Of a stretch of DNA of 64,000 bases, positions 38,918-48,023 are shown in pieces. Within the stretch, counting starts at the first letter, position 1; every line of letters starts with the position of its first letter. Source of the stretch: Streptomyces lycii (lineage in GTDB: Bacteria > Actinomycetota > Actinomycetes > Streptomycetales > Streptomycetaceae); the NCBI RefSeq assembly GCF_009735685.1, contig NZ_WHPN01000426.1, positions 1 to 64,000 of the forward strand. The letters are read 5' to 3'. The position numbers and the translations under genes were made by a program. A model generated the notes under the pieces. The model searched no databases, was not told the DNA's origin, and saw nothing but the letters and a program-made list of their open reading frames with translations.

Positions 38918-41900
38918 TCAGTCGCCGCGGGCCAGGCGCAGCGTCACGATCTGGAACGGCCGCAGGGACAGCCGCACCGTGCCGCTGTCCGTGCCACCGT
39001 CCGTGCCGCCGCCCGCGCCGTCCGTGCCGTCGCCCGCGCCGTCAGGGCCATCGCCCGTGCCGCCGGGGCCGCCGTCCGCGCCGCCCGCCGTGACAGCGGC
39101 CCCGGGGCCGCCCGGCCCCTCCGGCAGCGGGCGCTCCAGCAGGTCGGTCACCGTGACCCCGGCCACCGGGAAGCCGGTGGACAGCACCGCCTGCGCGCGC
39201 CCGCCGTGCGACTCGTACAGCCGGACCACCACGTCACCGCTGCGGTCCTCGGCCAGCTTCACCGCCTCCAGGACGACCTGGTCGTTGTCGGCCGACACCA
39301 GCGGCTCGACGGCGCGGTCACCCGGCACCGACCGCTCCGGCAGGTTGATCCGGTGTCCCTCGCGCACCGCGTCCCCGATCCCGGCGCCCGGTGCGAGCGC
39401 GTACCGCAGCCGGTGCGTGCCCTGGTCGGTCTCCGGGTCGGGATAGCGCGGGGCACGCAGCAGCGACAGCCGTACGGTGGTGGTCTGCCCGCCGTCCGGG
39501 CGCACGGCGCGGGTGACGTCGTGCCCGTACGTCGAGTCGTTGACCAGGGCCGCTCCCCAGCCCGGCTCCTCGACCTGGATCCAGCGGTGGGCGCAGATCT
39601 CGAACTTCGCCGCCTCCCACGAGGTGTTGGTGTGGGTGGCGCGGAAGACATGCCCGAACTGGGTCTCGGCGGCCGACCGGTCGGCCTTCACGTCCAGCGG
39701 GAAGGCCGCCTTGAGGAACATCTCGGCCTCGTGCCAGTCGACCTCGGTGTCGATGTCCAGCACCTTGGCGCCGGAGCCCAGCGTGAGCCGCTGGAGCACC
39801 GAGGAGTTGCCGAAGACGCGGCGCACGGTGACCACCGCGCGGTCCTCCGCCGACTCGGTGAGCGTCACCTCCTCGGCCCCGGTCAGGTCGGTGACGTTGT
39901 TCCGGTAGAAGGCGTCGACGTCCCAGGCGTCCCAGTGGTTGGGCAGATCGGGGTGGATCTGCAGCAGGTTGGCTGCCGCGCCCGGCGCCACGGCCTCGCG
40001 GCGGGCCGCCAGGTCGTACGCGGAGACGACCAGGCCCCGGTCGTCGATCTCGACCCGCAGGAGCCCGTTGTCCAGCACGAAGCCGCCGGCCGCGCGGGGC
40101 CCGGCGGTCACCGCCCCGCCCGGCCGCTCCGGGGCCGGCTCGGCACCGCCCGCCGGCACGCCGCCCCGGGTGTGCGGGGCGCCGTTGAAGACCACCGTGC
40201 CGGTGCCGCCGCCCGCCAGCGCGCGCTGCGCCTCGGTGATCATTCCGTCCAGCTCGGCGTGCACGCGCGCGTACGTCTCCCGGGCCTCGCGGTGCACCCA
40301 GGCGATCGACGAGCCCGGCAGGATGTCGTGGAACTGGTGCAGCAGCACCGTCTTCCACAGCTCCTCCAGCCGCTCGTACGGGTACGCGAAGCCGGGCACC
40401 CGCAGCGCGGCCGTCGCCGACCACAGTTCGGCCTCCCGCAGCAGCGACTCGCTGCGCCGGTTGCCCTGCTTGGTCTTGGCCTGCGAGGTGTACGTGCCGC
40501 GGTGCAGCTCCAGATACAGCTCGCCCGCCCACACCGGCGCGTCCTCGTACTCCGCGTGCGCCGCCTCGAAGAACGCCGACGGCTTCTCCACCGTGACCCG
40601 CGGCGAGCCCTCCAGGTCCCGCAGCCGCTCGGCGCGGGCCAGCATCTCCCGGGTCGGGCCGCCGCCCCCGTCGCCGTATCCGAAGGGCGCCAGGGAACGG
40701 GTCCCGCGGCCCTTCTCCTGGTAGTTGCGCGCCGCGTGCGCCATCTCGGCGCCGCCCAGGTTGGAGTTGTACGTGTCGACCGGCGGGAAGTGCGTGAAGA
40801 CCCGGGTGCCGTCGATGCCCTCCCACCAGAAGGTGTGGTGCGGGAACTTGTTCGTCTGGCTCCAGGAGATCTTCTGCGTCAGGAACCAGTCCGAACCGGA
40901 CAACTTCACCAGCTGCGGCATCGCCGCCGTGTAGCCGAAGGAGTCCGGCAGCCACACCTCCTTGGTCTCGATCCCGAACTCGTCGAGGAAGAACTTCTTG
41001 CCGTAGAGGAACTGCCGGGCCATGGCCTCGCCGCCGACCATGTTGGTGTCGGACTCCACCCACATGCCGCCGACCGGCACGAACTGCCCGTCCGCCACCT
41101 TCTTCTTGACCCGTGCGTAGACCTCCGGCCGGTGCTCCTTGATCCAGGCCAGCTGCTGGGCCTGGGACATCGCGAAGACGAACTCCGGGTGGTCGTCCAT
41201 CAGCGCCACCATGTTGGAGGCCGTGCGCGCCACCTTCCGCACGGTCTCGCGCAGCGGCCACAGCCAGGCCGAGTCGATGTGCGCGTGCCCGACGGCGCTG
41301 ATCCGGTGCGCCGACGCGTGGGCGGGCGAGGAGAGCGCCCCGGCGAGCCGCTCCCGGGCGCGTCCGGCGGTGCCCGGCAGATCGGTCAGGTCCAGGGCGT
41401 CGAGGCAGCGCTCCGTCGCGCGCAGCAGCCCGAAGCGGCGGGCGTCGCCGGGCGACAGCTCCAGCATCAGCTCGCCCGCCACCTCCAGGTCCTGGACGAG
41501 GTTCCACACCTCCGGCTCGAAGACGGTGAGGTCCATCCGCGCGATCCGGTACAGCGGCTCGCCGCTCGCGGTCAGCCGGTCGCCCTGGTACGTCGGGGTC
41601 TGGCCGGCCAGGATCGGGTTGGCCGCCGCCTCGACGTACAGCAGCACGTCCTCGCCGCCGTCGGCCGGAGCGGCGATCCGTACCCAGTCGTTGTGCGGGT
41701 TGAGAGCCTTCACGGCCTCGCCGTCGGCCCGGTGGACCAGGCCCTCGCACTGGAAGCCGGGCATCGACCGCTCGAACCCCAGGTCGAGCACGGCCTCGAC
41801 GGTGCGCCCCGCCCAGTCCTCCGGCACCCGGCCGGTGACCTTGAACCAGCTGGTGCCCCAGGCGGGCCCCCAGGCGTCCCCGGCGGCGGCCGGGGCGTAC

Positions 41901-42055
41901 GGCGCGGACAGCCCCTCGGCGACCGGCACCGGCTCGCCCGGCGCGTCCCAGCGTTCGACGGTCAGGGGCACGGGATCGCGGTGGACGGCGGGGCGCAGGC
42001 GTTCCTCCAGCACGCGGTGCAGTCGTTGTTCGACGATGCTCCGGTCGTCATGCAT
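38918..42055 (-). CDS. GH38 alpha-mannosidase
   Basis: This 1045-residue glycoside hydrolase family 38 enzyme shows the catalytic domain motifs VGHAHIDSAWLWPLRETVRK (in parts), WVESDTN and WLPDSFGYTAAMPQL, where the Asp of LPDSFGY is the expected nucleophile and the His/Asp pair of HAHID binds zinc. The middle helical and C-terminal beta domains follow (HQFHDILPGSSI, GHD-like HDVTRAV). It is predicted to be cytosolic, since no signal peptide is seen, and probably degrades alpha-mannosides. A low-complexity insert rich in Gly, Thr and Asp lies near the C-terminus (about 39000-39110). ATG 42055 has GGAG upstream. Confidence 0.9.
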   Translation of the reverse strand: MHDDRSIVEQRLHRVLEERLRPAVHRDPVPLTVERWDAPGEPVPVAEGLSAPYAPAAAGDAWGPAWGTSWFKVTGRVPEDWAGRTVEAVLDLGFERSMPGFQCEGLVHRADGEAVKALNPHNDWVRIAAPADGGEDVLLYVEAAANPILAGQTPTYQGDRLTASGEPLYRIARMDLTVFEPEVWNLVQDLEVAGELMLELSPGDARRFGLLRATERCLDALDLTDLPGTAGRARERLAGALSSPAHASAHRISAVGHAHIDSAWLWPLRETVRKVARTASNMVALMDDHPEFVFAMSQAQQLAWIKEHRPEVYARVKKKVADGQFVPVGGMWVESDTNMVGGEAMARQFLYGKKFFLDEFGIETKEVWLPDSFGYTAAMPQLVKLSGSDWFLTQKISWSQTNKFPHHTFWWEGIDGTRVFTHFPPVDTYNSNLGGAEMAHAARNYQEKGRGTRSLAPFGYGDGGGGPTREMLARAERLRDLEGSPRVTVEKPSAFFEAAHAEYEDAPVWAGELYLELHRGTYTSQAKTKQGNRRSESLLREAELWSATAALRVPGFAYPYERLEELWKTVLLHQFHDILPGSSIAWVHREARETYARVHAELDGMITEAQRALAGGGTGTVVFNGAPHTRGGVPAGGAEPAPERPGGAVTAGPRAAGGFVLDNGLLRVEIDDRGLVVSAYDLAARREAVAPGAAANLLQIHPDLPNHWDAWDVDAFYRNNVTDLTGAEEVTLTESAEDRAVVTVRRVFGNSSVLQRLTLGSGAKVLDIDTEVDWHEAEMFLKAAFPLDVKADRSAAETQFGHVFRATHTNTSWEAAKFEICAHRWIQVEEPGWGAALVNDSTYGHDVTRAVRPDGGQTTTVRLSLLRAPRYPDPETDQGTHRLRYALAPGAGIGDAVREGHRINLPERSVPGDRAVEPLVSADNDQVVLEAVKLAEDRSGDVVVRLYESHGGRAQAVLSTGFPVAGVTVTDLLERPLPEGPGGPGAAVTAGGADGGPGGTGDGPDGAGDGTDGAGGGTDGGTDSGTVRLSLRPFQIVTLRLARGD

Positions 42056-42306
42056 GACGGCGGCTCCGTTGGTTCGCGGGGCTGAATGCACGGGGGGTCT
42101 TACCCGGTGGCAGGCGCGCAACCGCATCCGGAGCGGAATCTTCCGACGGCGGCCGCCGGTTCGGACGGGGTCCGCCGATTCCGGCGGGTCCTCTGCCGGT
42201 CCCGTCGCTTCTCGGCGGTCCTGCCGCTTTTTGGCGGCTCTCGGAACTCTCGGCGGTTTTTGGTGCTTGTGGCAGGTTGTGCCGGGTTCTTGGCGGCGTT
42301 GCGTTG

Positions 42307-43305
42307 TCAGGGTTTGACGGATCCGTAGTAGCGGCTCGCCCCGTCGTGCAGCGGCAGCGGATCCGTGAAGATCGCCGTGCGGAGATCCACCAGCTGGGCC
42401 GCGTGCACCTCGCGCCCGATCCGGTCCCGGCTGTCGATGACCGTGCGGGTGATGCCCTCGGTGAGCCGCGGGTCCGTGCGGTCCGTCGTCACCAGGAGGT
42501 TGGCGACGGCGACCGTCTTCACCGACTTGCCGCGCTGCACCCGCGGATAGGCGTCGGCGGGCATGACGGCGGCCCGGTAGTGCCGCGCGGTGCCGCCCAG
42601 CGCGTGCAGCTCGTCGACGAGATCCCCCAGCGGCACCAGCCGGACGTCCGTCCGCGCGGCCAGCTCCTGCACCGCCCCGGTGGGCAGCCCGCCGGACCAG
42701 AAGAACGCGTCGATCTCCCCGGACCGCAGCATTCCGGGCATCCGGTCGATCCCCACCGGGACGGGCGTGATGTCCTTCGCGGCGTCGATCCCGGCCGCCT
42801 CCAGCAGCCGCCCGGTGATCAGGCTGACGCCCGAGCCCGGCTGCCCCACGGCCACGCGCCGCCCTCGCAGGTCCGCGGCGCTGCCGATGTCCGAGCCCGC
42901 CGGGACGACCAGCTGCATGTAGTCGTCGTAGAGCCGGGCGCAGGCCCGCAGCGTCCCGGCGCCGGGGCGCTTCTCGTCGCGGTAGGCGGCGACCGAGTCG
43001 GCGGTCGCGATGGTGAAGTTGGCCTCGCCGGAGACCAGCCGCCTGATGTTCTGCACGGAGCCCTCGCTGGCGTGCAGCCGTACGTCGACCTCCGGCAGAT
43101 CGTGCGCCAGCTGCTCCTCGAGCAGCTTTCCGTACCGCGAGTAGACGCCCGTCGGCACCCCGGTCGTGAACTCCATCGTGCCCCGCGGCTCCGGCCGTCC
43201 GCCCAGCGGCAGCAGCCACCACAGCAGCAGCGCCAGCACGGCCGACGCCGCGAGGACGGCCTGCGCGGCGCGGCGTCGGCCGATGCGGTGGACTACCGGT
43301 GTCAT
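42307..43305 (-). CDS. TAXI-family TRAP transporter solute receptor, membrane-anchored
   Basis: This 332-residue protein has one N-terminal membrane anchor ([18 protein letters not shown], about 15-33) and a TAXI substrate-binding domain: [41 protein letters not shown] (in parts), [24 protein letters not shown] and [18 protein letters not shown] receptors normally feed a TRAP membrane component, but no TRAP permease gene is beside it, so its partner must be elsewhere or it acts as a sensor. The start ATG 43305 is preceded by a purine-poor leader. It is divergent from miaB. Confidence 0.85.
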   Translation of the reverse strand: MTPVVHRIGRRRAAQAVLAASAVLALLLWWLLPLGGRPEPRGTMEFTTGVPTGVYSRYGKLLEEQLAHDLPEVDVRLHASEGSVQNIRRLVSGEANFTIATADSVAAYRDEKRPGAGTLRACARLYDDYMQLVVPAGSDIGSAADLRGRRVAVGQPGSGVSLITGRLLEAAGIDAAKDITPVPVGIDRMPGMLRSGEIDAFFWSGGLPTGAVQELAARTDVRLVPLGDLVDELHALGGTARHYRAAVMPADAYPRVQRGKSVKTVAVANLLVTTDRTDPRLTEGITRTVIDSRDRIGREVHAAQLVDLRTAIFTDPLPLHDGASRYYGSVKP

Positions 43306-43400
43306 GCGCGGAATCCTGCCAGCCGCCGGGGGCGGTGGCCAGAAACGGGCCGGGAGGTCGGACCGGGGGAAGCCGGGGGCGGGATGTCCGGGGGAGCACG

Positions 43401-43406
43401 TAGTCT
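43401..43406 (+). promoter_or_regulatory. Probable -10 of miaB
   Basis: TAGTCT lies 10 nt before the miaB ATG and is identical to the rimO -10 hexamer. Transcription from it would leave a leader of only a few nucleotides. Confidence 0.4.
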
Positions 43407-43416
43407 GGTGGGCGAG

Positions 43417-44904
43417 ATGAGCGCGAAGACTTACGAGGTGCGCACCTACGGGTGCCAGATGAACGTCCACGACTCCGAGCGGCTCTCCGGCCTGCTGGAG
43501 GACGCCGGATACGTCCGCGCGCCCGAAGGCCGTGCCGAGGGCGACGCCGACGTCGTCGTCTTCAACACCTGCGCGGTGCGGGAGAACGCCGACAACCGGC
43601 TCTACGGCAACCTCGGACGGCTCGCCCCGATGAAGGCGAAGCGGCCCGGCATGCAGATCGCCGTGGGCGGTTGCCTCGCCCAGAAGGACCGCGACACCAT
43701 CGTCAGCAAGGCGCCCTGGGTCGACGTGGTCTTCGGCACGCACAACATCGGCAGCCTGCCGGTGCTCCTGGAGCGGGCCCGGGTCCAGGAGGAGGCGCAG
43801 GTCGAGATCGCGGAGTCGCTGGAGGCGTTCCCGTCGACGCTCCCGACCCGCCGCGAGTCCGCGTACGCCGCGTGGGTCTCCATCTCCGTCGGCTGCAACA
43901 ACACCTGCGCCTTCTGCATCGTGCCCGCGCTCCGCGGCAAGGAGAAGGACCGCCGGCCCGGCGACATCCTCGCCGAGGTCGAGGCGCTGGTCGCGGAGGG
44001 CGTCACCGAGATCACCCTGCTCGGCCAGAACGTCAACGCCTACGGCTCGGACATCGGCGACCGGGAGGCGTTCTCCAAGCTGCTGCGTGCCTGCGGGAGG
44101 ATCGAGGGCCTGGAGCGGGTCCGCTTCACCTCGCCGCATCCGCGCGACTTCACGGACGACGTCATCGCCGCCATGGCCGAGACGCCGAACGTCATGCCGC
44201 AGCTGCACATGCCGCTCCAGTCCGGGTCCAGCAGGGTGCTCAAGGCCATGCGCCGCAGCTACCGCCAGGAGCGCTATCTCGGCATCATCGAGAAGGTCCG
44301 CGCCGCCATGCCGGACGCCGCGATCTCCACCGACATCATCGTCGGCTTCCCCGGCGAGACCGAGGAGGACTTCGAGGAGACGCTGCACGTCGTCCGGGAG
44401 TCCCGGTTCGCGCAGGCCTTCACCTTCCAGTACTCCAAGCGCCCCGGCACCCCCGCGGCCGACATGGCGGACCAGATCCCCAAGGAGGTCGTCCAGGCGC
44501 GCTACGAGCGGCTGGTCGCCCTCCAGGAGGAGATCAGCTGGCAGGAGAACAAGCAGCAGGTCGGCCGGGTGCTGGAACTCATGGTCGCCGAGGGCGAGGG
44601 GCGCAAGGACGGAGCCACCCACCGGCTCTCCGGCCGCGCCCCCGACAACCGCCTGGTGCACTTCACCAAGCCCGCCGAGCCGGTGCGCCCCGGGGACATG
44701 GTGACCGTCGGGATCAGCTACGCCGCGCCGCACCACCTGCTCGCGGAGGGCCCCGTCAAGGCCGTCCGGCGCACTCGCGCGGGTGACGCCTGGGAGAAGC
44801 GCAACGCCGCGCCCCAGCAGCCGGCCGGTGTGATGCTGGGCCTGCCGACGATCGGTGCCCCGGCCGCGTCACCGGCGCCCGCCACGGGTTGCGGCTGCGA
44901 CTAG
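43417..44904 (+). CDS. miaB: tRNA-2-methylthio-N6-dimethylallyladenosine synthase MiaB
   Basis: This 495-residue radical-SAM methylthiotransferase converts i6A37 to ms2i6A37 in tRNAs, acting after MiaA (also in the window). The N-terminal UPF0004 domain has [11 protein letters not shown] and NTCAVRENA, the radical-SAM motif is CNNTCAFC (Cys160, Cys164, Cys167), and a TRAM domain follows. YGCQMN identifies MiaB rather than RimO. About 35 Ala/Pro-rich residues ending TGCGCD extend beyond the family core. Confidence 0.95.
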   Translation: MSAKTYEVRTYGCQMNVHDSERLSGLLEDAGYVRAPEGRAEGDADVVVFNTCAVRENADNRLYGNLGRLAPMKAKRPGMQIAVGGCLAQKDRDTIVSKAPWVDVVFGTHNIGSLPVLLERARVQEEAQVEIAESLEAFPSTLPTRRESAYAAWVSISVGCNNTCAFCIVPALRGKEKDRRPGDILAEVEALVAEGVTEITLLGQNVNAYGSDIGDREAFSKLLRACGRIEGLERVRFTSPHPRDFTDDVIAAMAETPNVMPQLHMPLQSGSSRVLKAMRRSYRQERYLGIIEKVRAAMPDAAISTDIIVGFPGETEEDFEETLHVVRESRFAQAFTFQYSKRPGTPAADMADQIPKEVVQARYERLVALQEEISWQENKQQVGRVLELMVAEGEGRKDGATHRLSGRAPDNRLVHFTKPAEPVRPGDMVTVGISYAAPHHLLAEGPVKAVRRTRAGDAWEKRNAAPQQPAGVMLGLPTIGAPAASPAPATGCGCD

Positions 44905-45082
44905 CACCGGCCCGCCGGGCCGCCGCCGAGGGCCGTGGCCGGCACGGGCCGGCCCGTGCCGGACTGCGACCGGCCGGGCCGCCCGCCGAGGGCCGCGGCC
45001 ACGACCAGGGCCGTCGTCGGTGCCGCGCCTCACCGCCCGGCTCCGCGCCTCACCGCCCCGCCCGCCTCCGCGCCTCACCTCA
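44905..45082. repeat. GC-rich short repeats after miaB
   Basis: Two related copies of a CCGGCCGGGCCGCC...GAGGGCCG block lie at about 44906-44940 and 44968-45000, followed by three copies of CGCCTCACCGCCC-type sequence near 45027-45088. No gene is visible. Confidence 0.5.
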
Positions 45083-45117
45083 CCGCCCGGCTCCCGGCAC
45101 GCACGGGAGCCGGGCGG
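45083..45117 (+). terminator. Terminator between miaB and the next gene
   Basis: A perfect 14-bp inverted repeat (45083-45096 with 45104-45117) encloses the loop GCACGCA, immediately upstream of the next promoter. Confidence 0.85.
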
Positions 45118-45127
45118 CCGGTCTTGT

Positions 45128-45139
45128 TACGCTCCGATC
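45128..45139 (+). promoter_or_regulatory. -10 box giving a leaderless transcript
   Basis: TACGCT (45128-45133) is followed by exactly 6 nt and ATG 45140. No ribosome-binding sequence lies between. Confidence 0.45.
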
Positions 45140-45862
45140 ATGCTCGCCGCCGCCGCTGTCTGCCCCTGCCCGCCGCTGCTCGTGCCGGAGGTCGCGGCGG
45201 GGGCCGCCGCCGAACTCGGCGATCTCCGGACGGCCTGCGCCGACGCCCTCTCCGTCCTGGCCGCCGCCCGCCCCGACCGGCTGGTCGTCGTCGGCCCCGC
45301 CGAGGGCTCGGGGATCGCGGCCCACCCGCAGGGCTCCACCGGTTCGTTCCGGCCGGTCGGCGTCGACCGGGAGGTCCGGCTGGGCCCGGGGGAGCCGCCC
45401 GCCGCGGACCGCGCCGGGGCCGGGCTGCCACCGGCCCTCGCCGTCGGCGGCTGGCTGCTGGAACGCGCTGCGTGGGGTTCGGCCCCCGTCGAAGGGCTGG
45501 GCGTCGGGGAGTCGCTGGACCCGGAGCGCTGCGCCGCCGCGGGCCGGGAACTCGCCGCGACGGCCGAACGCGTCGCCCTGCTGGTGCTCGGTGACGGCAG
45601 CGCCTGCCGCACGGTGAAGGCCCCCGGTTATCTGGACGAGCGGGCCACGGGATTCGACGCCGGGGTCGCGCGCGCTCTCGCCGCGGCGGACACCGCGGCC
45701 CTGGCGGCGCTGGACCCCGGGACGGCGGCCTCGCTGCTGGCCGCGGGCCGTGCGCCGTGGCAGGTGCTCGCGGGCGCCGCCGCGACGGCCGGGCTGGAGG
45801 GCCGGCTGCTGTACGAGGACGCGCCGTACGGCGTGGGGTATTTCGTCGCCGTCTGGTCGTGA
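45140..45862 (+). CDS. Class III extradiol-dioxygenase-like (LigB-fold) protein
   Basis: This 240-residue protein resembles the actinobacterial family annotated as class III extradiol dioxygenase subunit B-like, which sits between miaB and miaA in many genomes. Recognisable parts are CPPLLVPEV at the N-terminus, RPDRLVVVGPA and GDGSACRTVKAPGYLDERA. The N-terminal HPPL-type histidine expected of an iron-binding dioxygenase is replaced by Cys-Pro-Pro, and few histidines remain, so dioxygenase activity is doubtful. Function is unknown. The start is supported by the -10 box 6 nt upstream. Confidence 0.75.
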   Translation: MLAAAAVCPCPPLLVPEVAAGAAAELGDLRTACADALSVLAAARPDRLVVVGPAEGSGIAAHPQGSTGSFRPVGVDREVRLGPGEPPAADRAGAGLPPALAVGGWLLERAAWGSAPVEGLGVGESLDPERCAAAGRELAATAERVALLVLGDGSACRTVKAPGYLDERATGFDAGVARALAAADTAALAALDPGTAASLLAAGRAPWQVLAGAAATAGLEGRLLYEDAPYGVGYFVAVWS

Positions 45863-46024
45863 GCCCGGCCGCGGAACGCTCCGACACCGGCCCCGCCGCC
45901 GGTCTCACGTTCCGTGGCGCCCGGGCCCGCGGAGGCTCCGCGCCGGCGCCCCACGGCCCCGCAGCGGCGGCCCGCCCGCTGTCCGGTCCGGCCCCGCCGG
46001 TCCGGCCCCGCAGCCCCGCACGGC

Positions 46025-46058
46025 GAAGGCCGCACGGCCCGGGGAGGGTGCGGCCTTC
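46025..46058. terminator. Bidirectional terminator
   Basis: An 11-bp perfect inverted repeat (46025-46035 with 46048-46058) with a 12-nt loop lies between the convergent dioxygenase-like gene and the antitoxin-like gene. Confidence 0.75.
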
Positions 46059-46072
46059 CGGTGTCCGGGGGC

Positions 46073-46294
46073 TCAGGTGCCGGTGCCTTCGTCCCGGCCG
46101 GAGTAGCGGCCGAGGGCGTCCTTCCCCTTCTCCGTACCGGTGTCGATGTGCTTGCTGTACTTGCCCTGGGTGCGTTCGTCGGCCGTATCACCGGCCCGGT
46201 CCACACCCTTGTCCATCTTCTCCCCGTGCCGGCGCGCGAGGTCGCGGCCTTCCTGGCCCTTCATCTTGGCCTTGAGCTTGTCCATCATGCCCAT
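46073..46294 (-). CDS. MT0933/Rv0909-like antitoxin-family small protein
   Basis: This 73-residue, highly charged protein (MDKLKAKMKGQEGRDLARR in part, GEKMDKGVDRAGDTADERTQGKYS) matches the MT0933_antitox family. In M. tuberculosis the family member Rv0909 is the antitoxin of Rv0910. Here no Rv0910-like toxin gene is adjacent, so it is an orphan and the antitoxin role is only a family label. ATG 46294 is chosen because GAGGGAG lies 9 nt upstream. Confidence 0.75.
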   Translation of the reverse strand: MGMMDKLKAKMKGQEGRDLARRHGEKMDKGVDRAGDTADERTQGKYSKHIDTGTEKGKDALGRYSGRDEGTGT

Positions 46295-46338
46295 GAGCCA
46301 CATCTCCCTCGTCACAGATCGGGCGGCGGCGTGCACGG

Positions 46339-46355
46339 TGCATGAGCTTGCATGA
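46339..46355. promoter_or_regulatory. Direct repeats upstream of the antitoxin-like gene
   Basis: TGCATGA occurs at 46339-46345 and again at 46349-46355, exactly one helical turn apart, about 45 bp before the antitoxin-like start. It could be an autoregulatory operator; no binding data support this. Confidence 0.25.
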
Positions 46356-46461
46356 ATCACCGCAATACGCCCATATACCCTCAATAGTTTACGCGCGTTG
46401 GGCCGATCCCGCCCGGTGGCTCCGGACCCGGAACCGGGTCCGGAGCGGCCCCGGTCTTTGG

Positions 46462-46473
46462 GAGACTGGACGG
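46462..46473 (+). promoter_or_regulatory. Possible -10 box before miaA
   Basis: GAGACT (46462-46467) is followed by exactly 6 nt and the miaA GTG, the same arrangement as before the AI-2E gene. Confidence 0.3.
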
Positions 46474-47412
46474 GTGAAGAGCACCAGGCACGCCCCCCGG
46501 GTCATCGCCGTCGTCGGTCCCACCGCGGCCGGAAAGTCCGATCTGGGCGTCGCCCTCGCCCACCGGCTCGGTGGCGAGGTCGTGAACGCCGACTCCATGC
46601 AGCTGTACCGGGGCATGGACATCGGCACCGCCAAGCTGACCCCCGCCGAACGGGAGGGAGTGCCGCACCGGCTGCTCGACATCTGGGACGTGACCGAGGC
46701 CGCCAGCGTCGCGGAGTACCAGCGGCTGGCCCGCGCCGAGATCGACCGGCTGCTCGCGGAGGGCCGCACCCCCGTCCTGGTGGGCGGCTCCGGGCTGTAC
46801 GTCCGGGGCGCCATCGACGCCCTGGAGTTCCCCGGCACCGACCCGGCCGTACGCGCCCGGCTGGAGGCGGAGCTAGCGGCGGACGGCCCCGGCGCGCTGC
46901 ACGCCCGGCTGGCCGCGGCCGACCCCGCGGCCGCCGGGGCGATCCTGCCGGGCAACGGACGGCGCATCGTGCGCGCCCTGGAGGTCATCGAGATCACGGG
47001 CCGCCCCTTCACCGCCAACCTCCCCGGCCACGAGTCCGTCTACGACACCGTTCAGATCGGCGTCGACGTCGCACGGCCCGAGCTCGACGCGCGGATCGCC
47101 TCCCGCGTCGACCGCATGTGGGACCAGGGGCTGGTCGCGGAGGTACGGGCGCTGGAGGCCGCCGGGCTCCGCGAGGGCCGTACGGCCTCCCGGGCCCTCG
47201 GCTACCAGCAGGTGCTCGCCTTCCTCGCCGGGGAGTGCACGGAGGACGAGGCGCGGGCCGAGACCGTACGGGCCACGAAGCGGTTCGCGCGCCGCCAGGA
47301 CTCCTGGTTCCGGCGCGACCCCCGGGTGCACTGGCTGAGCGGGGCGGCGGACGGCCGGCGGGAACTCCCCGGGCAGGCGCTGACGTTGGTCGAACGAGCG
47401 GTCACAGCCTGA
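46474..47412 (+). CDS. miaA: tRNA dimethylallyltransferase MiaA
   Basis: This 312-residue enzyme adds a dimethylallyl group to A37 of tRNAs reading UNN codons, making the substrate of MiaB. The P-loop GPTAAGKSD, the NADSMQLYRGMDIGTAK region (in parts), LLDIWDV, GGSGLYVRGAID and the C-terminal RATKRFARRQ.SWFRRD signature are intact. GTG 46474 is chosen from the start of conserved sequence and the -10-like box 6 nt upstream; upstream in-frame codons encode no homology. Confidence 0.94.
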   Translation: MKSTRHAPRVIAVVGPTAAGKSDLGVALAHRLGGEVVNADSMQLYRGMDIGTAKLTPAEREGVPHRLLDIWDVTEAASVAEYQRLARAEIDRLLAEGRTPVLVGGSGLYVRGAIDALEFPGTDPAVRARLEAELAADGPGALHARLAAADPAAAGAILPGNGRRIVRALEVIEITGRPFTANLPGHESVYDTVQIGVDVARPELDARIASRVDRMWDQGLVAEVRALEAAGLREGRTASRALGYQQVLAFLAGECTEDEARAETVRATKRFARRQDSWFRRDPRVHWLSGAADGRRELPGQALTLVERAVTA

Positions 47413-47513
47413 TCACGTGATGGCATCGGGACGCTCCAGGCGCGCTCCGGGCCCTCTGGAGCGTGTCATCATCGACCTCGATCGAGCCCTGATGTCTCAG
47501 GTAGGGAGGGCGC

Positions 47514-47960
47514 GTGGCGATGGAGGCCGGCCCTCGCGACAGACAGCAGTCCCCGGACGCGCCCGCCGCGTCCCTGGCCCCCGACGGTCCCGCTGCCGAC
47601 GGCACGGATCTGCCGCACGGCGGTGAGTCGTTCAGCGAGATCCGCCCGCCCCGGCGGCTGCGGATCTGGCAGCTCGCGCCGATCGTGGCGCTCGCCGCCC
47701 TCGGCTCCCTGATGTTCGCCTTCCCGCTGGCCTTCGCCTTCGGCGACGGGGGAGCGGTCGTCGCCATGCTCGGGCTCCTCCTCAGCGGCTGCGCGGCCGG
47801 CTGGAGCGTGATGGCCACCCGCCGGGTCGGCCTCAGCTGGCCGGGGCTCCCGGCGCCCGGCTCCGGCACCCGCCCCGACTGGCGCGTCGCCGCCTGCTAC
47901 GCCCTGGTCGTCGCCACCGTGGTCGTGCTCTGCCTGTGGCGCGTCGGCCGGCTGCGCTGA
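47514..47960 (+). CDS. Small membrane protein of unknown function
   Basis: This 148-residue protein has a 45-residue Pro/Asp/Ala-rich cytoplasmic-type N-terminus, two close membrane segments (about 52-75 and 80-100) and a third near the C-terminus (about 122-140). I do not recognise a family. The GTG start has GGGAGGG upstream. It sits between miaA and dapF on the same strand, separated by 101 and 63 bp. Confidence 0.7.
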   Translation: MAMEAGPRDRQQSPDAPAASLAPDGPAADGTDLPHGGESFSEIRPPRRLRIWQLAPIVALAALGSLMFAFPLAFAFGDGGAVVAMLGLLLSGCAAGWSVMATRRVGLSWPGLPAPGSGTRPDWRVAACYALVVATVVVLCLWRVGRLR

Positions 47961-48010
47961 CCGCGGCGGGGGCCGTACCGGCGCGCACACGCGGGCGCGG
48001 CGGGGCCGCG

Positions 48011-48023
48011 TAGGATCGGAAGG
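48011..48023 (+). promoter_or_regulatory. -10 box giving a leaderless dapF transcript
   Basis: TAGGAT (48011-48016) is followed by 7 nt and the dapF GTG. The GGAAGG in between abuts the start codon and is too close to serve as a normal ribosome site. Confidence 0.45.

Noticed and set aside
42056-42306. A small gene between the mannosidase and TAXI genes
   Set aside because: An 80-codon frame exists but it overlaps the TAXI gene and has no ribosome site. The gap holds only loose repeats of GGCGGTTTTTGG/CTCGGCGG type.
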